DNA of 64,000 nucleotides from Polyangium jinanense (GTDB lineage: Bacteria > Myxococcota > Polyangia > Polyangiales > Polyangiaceae), in contig NZ_JAGTJJ010000034.1 of NCBI RefSeq assembly GCF_028435365.1, positions 1 through 64,000 on the forward strand, given 5' to 3'. Position 1 is the first letter of the stretch. Each line of letters begins with the position of its first letter. Positions 1 to 8,131 of the stretch are shown here, one piece after another. Made by a program: the position numbers and the translations under genes. The notes below the pieces were generated by a model. The model was not told where the DNA came from. It ran no database searches and was given only the letters and a program-made list of their open reading frames with translations.

Positions 1-144
1 TGTACCGATCGGAGATGGGACCAATGCTCAGGCCCTGGTTCGGGTCGAGGGGCGAACAGCCCCCGCGGGGCCCGGGGCAGCGCCCCGGCGCGGCGCGTTG
101 ACGCGCGCAGCGCCACGTCCCAAATCCCTCGGGGAGGGTGCACG
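1..144. other. GC-rich leader without a recognised gene
   Basis: This stretch before the first gene is GC-rich with several short self-complementary runs, for example around 62-83 and 95-113. I see no coding frame with recognisable content. It could hold the terminator of a gene to the left and the promoter of the gene starting at 145, but neither is clear. Confidence 0.3.
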
Positions 145-1449
145 ATGGATGCCATTCGAGGGCGGGACGTTTTTGCCGCTTTTACGATGTTCGCCGCGGT
201 CTGTCAGGCGCCGCGGGACGCGAGCGCGGCGCCGAGCCGCGTGACGTGCCCCGGTGGCGAGCTGCGCGTGGTCGCGCATAAGCTGACGGCGTCGGAGGGA
301 GGCGAGGTGGTCGTCGCGGACGCGGTCGAAACGCCCGACGGGGGGATCGTCGTGGCGGGCCATTTCAAGGGGTCGCTCACGCTCGAAGACAAGGTCCTCC
401 GGAGTGCCGGCGACGCGGACGCGTTCATCGCCGAGATCGACGCGTGCGGGGGGATCCGCGACTTTCGCGGATACGGCGACGCGCTGAATCAGAGGATCCT
501 GGACGTTGCCGTGGATACGGCGGGAAATCGGTATTTCGTGGGCTACTTCGAGGGGCGAATCGATTTTGGCAGCGGCGCCCTCGAAGGTGGCGGGTCCTTC
601 CTTGTTCGGATGGATCCGACGGGCCGAGTGGCCTGGATGCATCGCGCGTACGAGCAGGAAGACATTTACATTTACCATCTCGACATGCTCGCCACGGGTT
701 CCGCGCCCGGGGTCTTCGTGCTCGGCAGCCTGGAGGGGCACGCGGAGCTCGCCGGGATGCCGATCCACACCTCGGGCCTTCAGTCGTTCGTGGCTGCGTT
801 CGATCCCGAGGGGCGGCCCTCGTGGAACACCGTCGTGACACGGAGCACCGACGACGAGGCGCTCGCCATGGAGGTGGACGCGGCCGGCCACGTGGTCGTC
901 GCGGGACACAAGTCGACGGGCGCGAACCTCTTCGCGACGCGGCTCGATCCGCGCGGACAGCTCCTCTGGCACAAGCGATTCCGGGGCACGGGCTCGCAAA
1001 ACGAGACTTTTTACGGGTTGGCGCTCACGCCCGACGGGGACCTCCTGCTCCGCGCTTACGGCGCGTTCGGCGAGCTCTCCGCGCCGCGCCCCGAGTCCGA
1101 TACCGAAATCGAGTTCCTGGCCCGGCTGGATCGGGAGGACGGGCGCGTGATCTGGCGCCGGCCGGTCGCGAGTGATTCCACGCGTATCGCGGTGCAGTCC
1201 GGGGGCCGTATCCTGCTGGCCGGCCACGCCGCAGATACGGGAGAGCTCACCCTGAGGACGCTCTCCCCCACGGGCGAGGAGCTCGGGGCGCGTCGATTCG
1301 GAGGGTCGGTCCGCTTGAACGCGCTCCACGTGACGAAGGCGGATCAGGTCCTGCTCGCGGGGCGATTCACGGGCACTCTCGATTTCGGTGCCGGCCCCCT
1401 GTCCTCCGGGGATCTCCCCGCGGCGTTCGTCGCGAGGTTCTCGCCCTGA
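145..1449 (+). CDS. Secreted beta-propeller-like repeat protein
   Basis: Protein of 434 aa. The N-terminus looks like a secretion signal with a likely cut after an ASA motif near residue 28. The rest repeats a unit of the kind DxxGNxYxxGxFxGxIDFG...FLVRxDPxG, with variants around residues 70-100, 135-180, 250-290 and 395-430. That matches the beta-propeller repeats (SBBP-like) common in exported myxobacterial proteins. A purine-rich GGGAGGG run sits just upstream of the ATG and supports this start. No catalytic motif is visible, so the role is unknown; a binding or structural role outside the cell is an inference. The next gene is 93 bases downstream on the same strand but has no clear functional link. 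Confidence 0.75.
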   Translation: MDAIRGRDVFAAFTMFAAVCQAPRDASAAPSRVTCPGGELRVVAHKLTASEGGEVVVADAVETPDGGIVVAGHFKGSLTLEDKVLRSAGDADAFIAEIDACGGIRDFRGYGDALNQRILDVAVDTAGNRYFVGYFEGRIDFGSGALEGGGSFLVRMDPTGRVAWMHRAYEQEDIYIYHLDMLATGSAPGVFVLGSLEGHAELAGMPIHTSGLQSFVAAFDPEGRPSWNTVVTRSTDDEALAMEVDAAGHVVVAGHKSTGANLFATRLDPRGQLLWHKRFRGTGSQNETFYGLALTPDGDLLLRAYGAFGELSAPRPESDTEIEFLARLDREDGRVIWRRPVASDSTRIAVQSGGRILLAGHAADTGELTLRTLSPTGEELGARRFGGSVRLNALHVTKADQVLLAGRFTGTLDFGAGPLSSGDLPAAFVARFSP

Positions 1450-1542
1450 TATCGTGCAACAGCCCTGCCGCTCGGGGGCGTCTCGTCTCCGCTCCCGCCT
1501 CCGCTCCGTTCGCCTTAGATTCTCCGAGGAAGGGAGGGAAGG

Positions 1543-2328
1543 ATGAAGAAATCGACGAAGCTCATCGCCGCACTCGCCGCCTTGATGGCATCGGCCATCT
1601 CCATGCCCGTGTTCGCGGACGAGGCCGCGAACGCGGCGGAGACGGAGGAAGCCGAAGCTCGGACCGTGACCGTCGGGGGGCTCGGTGAGGTCATGGTGGC
1701 GCCCGATTCGCTGCGCACGAGCATTTCGGTCCGTGCCCGGGCCACGACGCTGGTCGAGGCGCGGACGGAGGCCGCGAGCAAGACACGCTCGATCATGCAG
1801 GCGCTGGAGCGCCTCCGGATCCCGGATATGCAAGTTCGGACGGTGGAAATCACGGTGACACCCATCACGGAGCGTCAGAGGGAAGAAGATGAGACGCCGC
1901 CGCGGATCATCGGCTACGAGGCGGAGAGCAGGCTCTCGGTCGCCCTGCGGGGCGTCGGGACCGAGATCCTGCGCGTCGTCGGCCCGCGGATCCTCGACAC
2001 GGCGCTCGGCGCGGGCGCCAATGTCGTCGGCGGGATCGATTTCTTCCTGAGCAAACCGCGCGAGGCATACCGGCTCGCGCTTGCGGCGGCGGTGCGCGAC
2101 GCGGAGGAGAATGCCAAGGTGGTGGCCGGCACGGCGCGGGTGGATCTGCGCGGGCTCCGGACGATATCGACGGAGGTCGCACGAAGCATCGAGTACGCGC
2201 AGCAGGCCGTGTACGAAGATTACGGAATGGCTGCCGGAGGGGGGTCGGAGTCCGTCGAATTCCCGGTCGAGCCTGGAGAGATCCGGGTGACGACGCAGGT
2301 GACGGCGAGCTTCGATTTCGCGGAGTAG
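1543..2328 (+). CDS. SIMPL (DUF541) domain periplasmic protein
   Basis: Protein of 261 aa with a clear signal peptide: MKKSTK followed by an alanine-rich core ending in VFADEA at about residue 26. From residue 41 it reads TVTVGGLGEVMVAPDSL, then long helices and a VRTVEITVTPI strand. This is the usual opening of SIMPL/DUF541 proteins, which are periplasmic or envelope proteins of poorly defined function; some members are linked to oxidative stress or to binding partner proteins. The C-terminus ends in a VTTQVTASFDF strand typical of the family. An AAGGGAGGGAAGG-like ribosome site precedes the ATG. The gene ends at a perfect hairpin shared with the converging gene. Confidence 0.85.
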   Translation: MKKSTKLIAALAALMASAISMPVFADEAANAAETEEAEARTVTVGGLGEVMVAPDSLRTSISVRARATTLVEARTEAASKTRSIMQALERLRIPDMQVRTVEITVTPITERQREEDETPPRIIGYEAESRLSVALRGVGTEILRVVGPRILDTALGAGANVVGGIDFFLSKPREAYRLALAAAVRDAEENAKVVAGTARVDLRGLRTISTEVARSIEYAQQAVYEDYGMAAGGGSESVEFPVEPGEIRVTTQVTASFDFAE

Positions 2329-2334
2329 GCGCAG

Positions 2335-2363
2335 AACGGGGTGATCGCGAGAATCACCCCGTT
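2335..2363. terminator. Bidirectional terminator hairpin between converging genes
   Basis: A perfect 11-base inverted repeat (2335-2345 and 2353-2363, arms AACGGGGTGAT and ATCACCCCGTT) encloses a 7-base loop. It starts 6 bases after the stop codon of the SIMPL gene and lies 25 bases beyond the end of the oppositely oriented lipoprotein gene. A short T-containing run follows on the plus strand. Position and symmetry fit a terminator serving both genes. Confidence 0.8.
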
Positions 2364-2388
2364 CGTCCCTTTTCCTGCGGCCGACTCG

Positions 2389-2952
2389 TCACATGCAGGT
2401 GAGGGCCTTGTCGAGCCCCTCGCAATAGGTTGCCTCGAACGTCCCTTGCCGCGTCTCGCCGGTGTCGAACGTGAACGTGTAATCGCCGCGGAGCGTGGTG
2501 TCGTCGAACTGATCGACGACCACGTTTCCACCGACGATCTCGCTCGTGAACGTGGCCTTTTTCTCCTCGTAGTGCCGGAACACCCCCCAGGCCACCTTGG
2601 CGCTTGCCGGCGTCGTCGCCTCGTCGAACGTGCCGACGTCATAGGTCCCGGGACCGGGATTCTGGGCGTGCAGGGAAAAGGACAGCATGACGTTCACGTT
2701 GGGCTCGTTCGTCCCGGTGCACCCGTCGGGAAAGACGCCGCAGGCATCGTCGAAATTCATGATGTGGACCATCGGCGAGATCCACGGCGTCGTCATCGAC
2801 TCCTTGCGCGCCCAGATCGTCGAGCGGGGCGTGAGAGTCGTGTTTCCCACGGTGATGACGTCTTCCGGCGTGTCGCTGGCGGCATCGGGCGTGGTGCCGC
2901 CGCAACCGGCGGCGAGTGCGAAGGAGAGACTGAGGAAAAGATAAGGCTTCAC
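2389..2952 (-). CDS. Lipoprotein of unknown function
   Basis: I start this gene at the GTG at 2952, because a GGAGGT ribosome site lies 6-7 bases upstream. The start gives a textbook lipoprotein signal: VKPYLFLSLSFALAAGC, with Cys as the lipidation site. The longer frame to 2985 would bury that signal. The mature part (about 170 aa) has beta-strand-rich sequence and Cys pairs (FDDACGVFPDGCTG and YCEGLDKALTCM). I do not recognise a family. It converges on the SIMPL gene and shares its terminator. It is probably a small envelope lipoprotein. Confidence 0.75.
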   Translation of the reverse strand: MKPYLFLSLSFALAAGCGGTTPDAASDTPEDVITVGNTTLTPRSTIWARKESMTTPWISPMVHIMNFDDACGVFPDGCTGTNEPNVNVMLSFSLHAQNPGPGTYDVGTFDEATTPASAKVAWGVFRHYEEKKATFTSEIVGGNVVVDQFDDTTLRGDYTFTFDTGETRQGTFEATYCEGLDKALTCM

Positions 2953-3073
2953 GAAACACCTCCAGACTTGCACGTCATCGCGCATGCGCGCGCTCCGGCA
3001 AGCTGGGGGCAGGTTTCCGCCGACCGAGCGACCTCTCGCGTTCGGGGCGAAGGCTTGTTACCCTCGCCGCGCG

Positions 3074-4222
3074 ATGCACCACCGGTTCGTTTCCGGCGCA
3101 AAGCTCTTGTCGATCGGAGCGGCGCTTTGGGCCTTCAGCGTCACGACCTCTTCCTCCGCCGCCGAGACGAGGCCGGTGGTGCCGGAGGCGCCCTCGTCGG
3201 GGTTCGTCCTCGGCACGAACATGTCGGTCGTCCCCCTCGACGACGACGTCCTTCGCGAGGAGGTGATGCTCGGGTACAAGTTCGGGCGCCTCTTGCTCGG
3301 TGTATCCGGGTATTACGCCAAGCACGACGTCGAGCTGCACCCGGAGTTCGGCCATTCGCACATCAAGGAAGAAACGTTTTGGGTCGGCCCCGAGGCTCAG
3401 GTCGCGTTTCTTCGTTCCGCGAATGCGCAGGTCGAGATGATCGGCCTCTTCGGAGCCGGCGCAGGGACGTGGAGGCGGTGGAGCACGGAGACGGAGTACG
3501 TGGGCACGGACTCGCCGCTCTCCGGCATCGACGGCGAATTCGTGACCAAAGAGACCTCAGGCCAGGGCGTACGCTTGCGGTGGCAGCTCGGGCTCGGCGT
3601 GCGATTCTGGTCCCACCCCGGGTTCGGAATCCACCTCGCCGGCGGGATCCTCGGCGATTACCGCCTGAGTAACTCCGGCTCCTTCGCCGAGCCCCCCGTG
3701 CAAGGGTTCGTCCAGGCGGGCCTCGTCGGCGTCCTCGGGGCGCCCACCACGGCCGTCACGCAAAAAGAGCCGCGCCCCGGATCGCCGGACTTCGGCATTG
3801 CATTGCAATCTGTCGTCTCGTCCTCGCCGCGCGCGGCCCTCGACGCCAACCTCGGGCTCGGGATCACCCTGCACCGTCTCACGCTCCTCGTCGGCGTCGA
3901 CGTCCCCAAGTTCATCGATTTTGGTGCGTCCATTCCGAACCTCGAGCTGCAGGGGACCGTCTTCCGCTCCGCGGATCGGCGCCTGGAGCTCTTCCTGTCG
4001 AGCTCCGGGGGATACGCCGTCTACCCTTCGAGACCCGCGCTCCGCTGGAAGGCTGCGCCGGGGCTACGATTCTGGTCATCGCCTGGCGTGGCGTTCACCG
4101 GCGCCGTCGGCGTGCTGGGGGAAACGTACGACAAACCGTACGATCATGGCGACCCGCAAGAGAAGCACCACCACCTCACGATGTTCGGGCGGATCGGGAT
4201 CCTGTCGGTGATCGGGCTGTGA
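3074..4222 (+). CDS. Secreted protein, possible outer-membrane beta-barrel
   Basis: Start chosen at the ATG at 3074. MHHRFVSGAKLLSIGAALWAF and the following Ala/Ser stretch form a signal peptide cut near SSAAET, and the longer frame from 2984 would hide it. The mature protein (about 350 aa) alternates short hydrophobic strands and polar turns with many aromatic ends, such as VMLGYKFGRLLLGVSGYYA, WQLGLGVRFWSHPGFGIHLAGG and PGLRFWSSPGVAFTGAVGVLG. That is the pattern of a porin-like barrel. The arrangement looks duplicated, with two similar halves at about residues 40-230 and 240-380. No specific family recognised; the barrel call is an inference. Confidence 0.7.
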   Translation: MHHRFVSGAKLLSIGAALWAFSVTTSSSAAETRPVVPEAPSSGFVLGTNMSVVPLDDDVLREEVMLGYKFGRLLLGVSGYYAKHDVELHPEFGHSHIKEETFWVGPEAQVAFLRSANAQVEMIGLFGAGAGTWRRWSTETEYVGTDSPLSGIDGEFVTKETSGQGVRLRWQLGLGVRFWSHPGFGIHLAGGILGDYRLSNSGSFAEPPVQGFVQAGLVGVLGAPTTAVTQKEPRPGSPDFGIALQSVVSSSPRAALDANLGLGITLHRLTLLVGVDVPKFIDFGASIPNLELQGTVFRSADRRLELFLSSSGGYAVYPSRPALRWKAAPGLRFWSSPGVAFTGAVGVLGETYDKPYDHGDPQEKHHHLTMFGRIGILSVIGL

Positions 4223-4240
4223 AATCCGGGATTCCCCAGT

Positions 4241-4873
4241 CTATTTACACGCCGCTTCGAGCTCCTTGGCAGCCTTGCTCCAGGCTTCCTTCTCTTCCTC
4301 CGACCACGCGCTCGGATCCTTCTGCGTGAGCGCGGCCCGCGCCGCCGCTCGTTTCTGCTCGATCGAAGCGATGGACGCAGACGCGGAATGCATTTTCGAC
4401 TCGCCGGGCGAGACGACGATCGTCACGAGCGAGCCCACGGCGCCGAGCCCCGCCGTCACGATGCCCGTGATACCCGTCACCGTCTTGATCGTCTCGGGGG
4501 AGTCGATCACATACGACCCAATGCCGCCGATCGCGCCGCCCACCGTCCCGACGCCGCCCGAGATCGAGCCCATGATGGTCTTGAACTTCTGCTGATCCTG
4601 CTTGGCTTCCTCGTAATCGTAGAGGAGCTGCGCCTGACGCTGGCTACAGACACGATCGGCGCGCTCGGCTTGACGCGCCACGTCTTCCGGCCATTGCGGC
4701 TCCCCGGTGATCAATGGCTCGCTCGGACGCTTGAGCGGAGTCGTCTCGTTTTTGGCACATCCGATCGACATCACCGCGAGCGCCATCCCCATGACGCTCA
4801 CCGCCCCGAACGGCCTTCTCCCCACAAAAAGCCCCACGCCATCCCCCATACGTTGCCCCATCGATTTCCCCAT
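4241..4873 (-). CDS. Lipoprotein with glycine-rich hydrophobic segment
   Basis: The protein has an N-terminal hydrophobic stretch ending in a lipobox-like VMSIGC, then a charged helical region, then a long glycine-rich hydrophobic segment (GGVGTVGGAIGGIGSYV ... GIVTAGLGAVGSLVTIVV) and a charged, Ala/Lys/Glu-rich C-terminal helix. The glycine-zipper pattern suggests a membrane-inserting or oligomerising segment. The start is uncertain: ATG 4873 is used here, the open frame runs to 4921, and a later start just before the signal core is also possible. No known family recognised. It is followed on the same strand by nothing related; the sigma-54 activator ends 55 bases upstream. Confidence 0.6.
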   Translation of the reverse strand: MGKSMGQRMGDGVGLFVGRRPFGAVSVMGMALAVMSIGCAKNETTPLKRPSEPLITGEPQWPEDVARQAERADRVCSQRQAQLLYDYEEAKQDQQKFKTIMGSISGGVGTVGGAIGGIGSYVIDSPETIKTVTGITGIVTAGLGAVGSLVTIVVSPGESKMHSASASIASIEQKRAAARAALTQKDPSAWSEEEKEAWSKAAKELEAACK

Positions 4874-4928
4874 GATGCGACCGTACCACCGACGGCGCGC
4901 GCCAAACAAGAAGGCCCGCACCTTTTCG

Positions 4929-6494
4929 TCAGGCGTTCGTCTCGCGCCGTAATCCGAGCCGCTTCATCCGGCTCTGGAGCGTGGTGGGGGGCAGGCCGAG
5001 GATGGCGGCGGCGCCCCCTTCCCCATAGATGCGACCGCCCGTCGCGCGGAGGACCCGCTGAATGTGGCGTCGCTCATTTTCGGCAAGCGTGACCAGCGCC
5101 TCCGTGGACCCGCCCTCCCCCGCGGCGGGCCGTTTGCGGGCGAGCGACACGAACAGGGCGAGGTCCGCGCGCTCGATCGTGCCCGATGCGGCCCGGATCG
5201 CCCCGCGCTCGAGGATATTCGAAAGTTCGCGAATGTTGCCCGGATAATCGTGATGCCGCAGCGCATCCTGCGCCCCCGCGGAGAGGCGGAGCGACGCTTT
5301 GCCCACCCGCGCGGAGAGCTCCTGCAAGAGGACCCGGCAAATTGCCGGGAGGTCCTCCATGCGCTCGCGCAGCGGCACGAGGCGCAGCGGGTAGACCGAT
5401 AGCCGATAATAAAGATCCCCCCGGAACCGGCCCGCGGCGACGGCTTGCTCGAGGTCGACGTGCGTCGCCGCGATGACCCGCACGGAAACCTTGATCGCCT
5501 GCTCCGCGCCCACGGGCAAGACCTCGCCTTCCTGCAATGCGCGGAGGAGCTTGCCCTGGAGATCGAGGGGCAGCTCGCCGATCTCGTCGAGAAACAACGT
5601 CCCGCCGTCCGCGGCCCGAAAGAGGCCGGGGCGGGCCCGGAGCGCGCCCGAAAAAGCACCACGCTCGTGCCCGAAGAGCTCGCTTTCGAGCGTCCCCGAG
5701 GGCAAGGCCGCGCAGTTGACGGGGATGAACGGGCGCTTGCCGCGCGGGCTCTTTTCGTGGATGAAACGCGCCAGCCGCTCCTTGCCGGTGCCCGTCTCCC
5801 CGATGAGCAGCACGGTCGAGCTCGTTCCCGCGACGAGGGCCGCCTGCCGCGCGAGCTCGCGCACCTGAGAACTGTCGCTGTCGCCGAGCACGGAGGCGTC
5901 CTCGGTGATCTCGCCGATGCGGCGCTCGAGCGCCGCGGCCCGCTCTTCACTTTCGAGGCCCGCGCGGGCGAGCCGCTGGTTCTGGCGAATGCAATGGATC
6001 GAGAGCGCGAGCAGGCGCCCGAAGACCTCGACGAGGTCGACCACGGCGCGCGGATAAGGTCCGCACCGCGCGCGGTCGATCGACATGACCCCAAAGACCT
6101 CGGAGCCGGTCACGAGCGGCACGACCATGCACGCGTGGCCGTGCGGAAAATCCATCAATCCGTCGAAGAGGTCGCCGTCGCCGTGGGCGTGGTCGTCCTC
6201 GGTGAAGACGCGGCTCCTGCGCTCCTCGATGGCGAGCCGGATGGAGGGGAAATGGTCGAGGTGGATCCGGTATTCGCGGACCTCGGGGCGGAAGAGCGAG
6301 CCACGCCCGGCCCTCGCGCGGAGCAAGGCGCCTTCGAGCTCGAAGATGACCGCGAGATCGTAGGGCGCGATGCGACCGAGCCATTCGAGGCCCCGGTGCA
6401 AGAGCTCGTCGAGCGCCGCCGGCGTCCCGTCCGCCAGCTGCGCCAGGTCCGCGAGCTCGCGCGTACTCCCGGCGACCCACTCGTCGAGATTCAT
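4929..6494 (-). CDS. Sigma-54-dependent activator, GAF + AAA+ + Fis-type HTH
   Basis: Regulator of 521 aa that activates RNA polymerase holding sigma-54. An N-terminal GAF-like sensor domain (about residues 25-170) is followed by the AAA+ domain (about 205-440) with Walker A GETGTGKE, the sigma-54 contact loop [15 protein letters not shown], Walker [13 protein letters not shown] and an arginine-finger region. A C-terminal Fis-type helix-turn-helix (about 465-515, [18 protein letters not shown]) follows. The contact loop reads GAFSGA instead of the usual GAFTGA, a conservative change. ATG 6494 is used because upstream sequence in this frame is non-protein-like and overlaps a dyad array. The neighbouring divergent peroxidase gene has a -24/-12 promoter, so it is the likely target. 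Confidence 0.9.
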   Translation of the reverse strand: MNLDEWVAGSTRELADLAQLADGTPAALDELLHRGLEWLGRIAPYDLAVIFELEGALLRARAGRGSLFRPEVREYRIHLDHFPSIRLAIEERRSRVFTEDDHAHGDGDLFDGLMDFPHGHACMVVPLVTGSEVFGVMSIDRARCGPYPRAVVDLVEVFGRLLALSIHCIRQNQRLARAGLESEERAAALERRIGEITEDASVLGDSDSSQVRELARQAALVAGTSSTVLLIGETGTGKERLARFIHEKSPRGKRPFIPVNCAALPSGTLESELFGHERGAFSGALRARPGLFRAADGGTLFLDEIGELPLDLQGKLLRALQEGEVLPVGAEQAIKVSVRVIAATHVDLEQAVAAGRFRGDLYYRLSVYPLRLVPLRERMEDLPAICRVLLQELSARVGKASLRLSAGAQDALRHHDYPGNIRELSNILERGAIRAASGTIERADLALFVSLARKRPAAGEGGSTEALVTLAENERRHIQRVLRATGGRIYGEGGAAAILGLPPTTLQSRMKRLGLRRETNA

Positions 6495-6527
6495 ACGGCA
6501 AGAGTAACCGACCCGTCTCGACGCGCG

Positions 6528-6604
6528 CAACGACGCCTCGTTGTTTGAGCACCGACGGTTCGGTGTCGCGCAACGATATTTCGCTGCGCACCGACCGGTC
6601 GTTG
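6528..6604. promoter_or_regulatory. Array of four consecutive dyads, probable activator binding sites
   Basis: Four 16-base inverted repeats of the form CAnCGA-N4-TCGnTG follow one another at 6528-6543, 6550-6565, 6571-6586 and 6589-6604, separated by 6, 5 and 2 bases. Their spacers are CGCC, CGGT, TATT and CCGG. Sites 1 and 2 have perfectly complementary arms; sites 3 and 4 have one mismatched pair each. Centres lie 22, 21 and 18 bases apart, roughly two helical turns. The array sits between the sigma-54 activator and its divergent neighbour, 55-130 bases upstream of a -24/-12 promoter, as expected for upstream activating sequences. Confidence 0.75.
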
Positions 6605-6658
6605 TCATTGCGCACAGCGTCATCCAGCAAAATCAAGAAGTTACCGGTTCTGGCCGGC

Positions 6659-6674
6659 TGGTACGTGGTGTGCC
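6659..6674 (+). promoter_or_regulatory. Putative sigma-54 (-24/-12) promoter
   Basis: The sequence TGGTACG-TGGT-GTGCC matches the sigma-54 consensus TGGCACG-N4-TTGCA well: six of seven bases in the -24 element, and TGC in the -12 element. GG (6660-6661) and GC (6672-6673) are separated by exactly ten bases. Transcription would start near 6685, about 30 bases before the ATG of the peroxidase gene. The adjacent sigma-54 activator and dyad array strengthen the call. Confidence 0.6.
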
Positions 6675-6714
6675 CGTCGCGCCGTCTGCGGGGGTGGCTG
6701 CGAGGAGGACGAGG

Positions 6715-8127
6715 ATGGAGCGATCGGGGAACGAGAACGGGCGACGGCGCATGAGCGCGTCACGGGTGCTGGCAGGTGTTTTGGCGTCGGTGGCGCTCGT
6801 CGGCGCTTGCAGCGGGGAAGATGGGACGGGCGGCAACGCGCCGATCGCGCCCTCCCTCGACCAGGAGCTCACGGAGCTTCTCGCCGCCGAGGGCGTGAAG
6901 CCGGTGGAGAAGCCGGCGGCGCAGGATCCGGGGCTCGTGAAGCTCGGGCAATTGCTCTTTTTCGAGAAAGAGCTGAGCGGCCGGCGGAACATCGCCTGCA
7001 GCACGTGCCATCATCCTTTGCTCGGGTCCGCGGACGGGCAAAGTCAATCCCGCGGCCAGGGCGCGACGGGGCTCGGGCCGCAGCGGGTGCACGGGCCGAA
7101 GAGCCTGTTCTTGGCCCGGAATACGCTCTCGATCTGGAACCGGGGCGTGAAGGGCTGGGACACGATGTTCTGGGACGGACGGCTCGCCGGCAATCCCACG
7201 GACGGGTACATCTCGCCCGCGGGCGACGCGACGCCGCAAGAATTCTCGAATGCGCTCGCAGCATTCTTCATCATCCCGATCACGCCGGGCGAGGAGATGC
7301 GCGGGTTCCAGGGTGAGCTCGACGTGAACGGGAACCCGAACGAAATCGGCGACCTGACGGACGCGGATTTCGCCCAGATCTGGCCGCTCGTCGTGGCGCG
7401 CGCGATGGCCATCCCCGAATACCGGGACGCGCTGCTCGCGGCCTTCCCGGGGACGACGGAGGCCGATATCAACGTGGTACACCTGGCCGAGGCCGTGGGC
7501 GCCTTCATGACCGACGCGTTCACGGCGCTCGATACGCCGTTCGATCGGTACCTCGCCGGCAATCATGGGGCGCTGTCGGACGCGCAGAAGCGAGGCGCGA
7601 TGCTGTTTTATGGGCGCGCGAACTGCGGGTCGTGCCATAGCGGCTCGCTGCAGACCGATTTCGGCTTCCACAACATCGCGGCGCCGCAGGTGGGCACGGG
7701 CAAGGGCGAGGAGGCGCCGCTCGACTATGGGCGCGGGCGCATCACGCTCAAAGAGGAGGATCGGTTCAAGTTCCGGACGCCGTCGCTGCGAAACACGGAG
7801 CTCGAAGGGCCGTGGATGCACAATGGCGCCTACGCCCACCTGGAGGACGCGGTCCGGCATCACCTCGATCCCGAGGCGTTCTTGAAGGCGTACAACGACA
7901 AGCAGGTCGAGCCCGAGCTCTGGGGCACGTACCAAAACAGCGAGGAGACGCGCAAGACGCTGCTCGCGTCACTGGATCCAATGCTGAAGGTGGAAGGCGC
8001 GCCGCTCACGGACGCCGAGGTCGCCGATCTGATGGCCTTCCTGTCGGCGCTGACCGATCCCGCGTCGTTGAATCAGCTTTACCTGATCCCGGACAGCGTC
8101 CCGAGCGGGCTGCCCGTGGACGATTGA
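6715..8127 (+). CDS. Di-haem cytochrome c peroxidase / MauG-family lipoprotein
   Basis: Protein of 470 aa starting at ATG 6715, with an AGGAGG ribosome site at 6703-6708; ATG 6751 is an alternative. A hydrophobic segment ending LVGAC marks a lipoprotein signal. Two haem c motifs are present: CSTCHH near residue 99 and CGSCHS near residue 304, with a family-typical FFEKELSGRRNIACSTCH lead-in, a FRTPSLRN segment and a WMHNGAYAHLEDAVRHH segment. These define the bacterial di-haem peroxidase/MauG family, which reduces peroxide or oxidises a protein or small-molecule partner in the periplasm. It is longer than classical CcpA (about 350 aa). The sigma-54 promoter upstream predicts control by the divergent activator. 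It ends four bases before the converging kinase gene. Confidence 0.9.
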   Translation: MERSGNENGRRRMSASRVLAGVLASVALVGACSGEDGTGGNAPIAPSLDQELTELLAAEGVKPVEKPAAQDPGLVKLGQLLFFEKELSGRRNIACSTCHHPLLGSADGQSQSRGQGATGLGPQRVHGPKSLFLARNTLSIWNRGVKGWDTMFWDGRLAGNPTDGYISPAGDATPQEFSNALAAFFIIPITPGEEMRGFQGELDVNGNPNEIGDLTDADFAQIWPLVVARAMAIPEYRDALLAAFPGTTEADINVVHLAEAVGAFMTDAFTALDTPFDRYLAGNHGALSDAQKRGAMLFYGRANCGSCHSGSLQTDFGFHNIAAPQVGTGKGEEAPLDYGRGRITLKEEDRFKFRTPSLRNTELEGPWMHNGAYAHLEDAVRHHLDPEAFLKAYNDKQVEPELWGTYQNSEETRKTLLASLDPMLKVEGAPLTDAEVADLMAFLSALTDPASLNQLYLIPDSVPSGLPVDD

Positions 8128-8131
8128 CGCC

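Noticed and set aside
28..1833. 601-codon minus-strand frame over the first two genes
   Set aside because: Arg/Pro/Gly-rich, no domains; both plus-strand genes beneath have signal peptides and family motifs.
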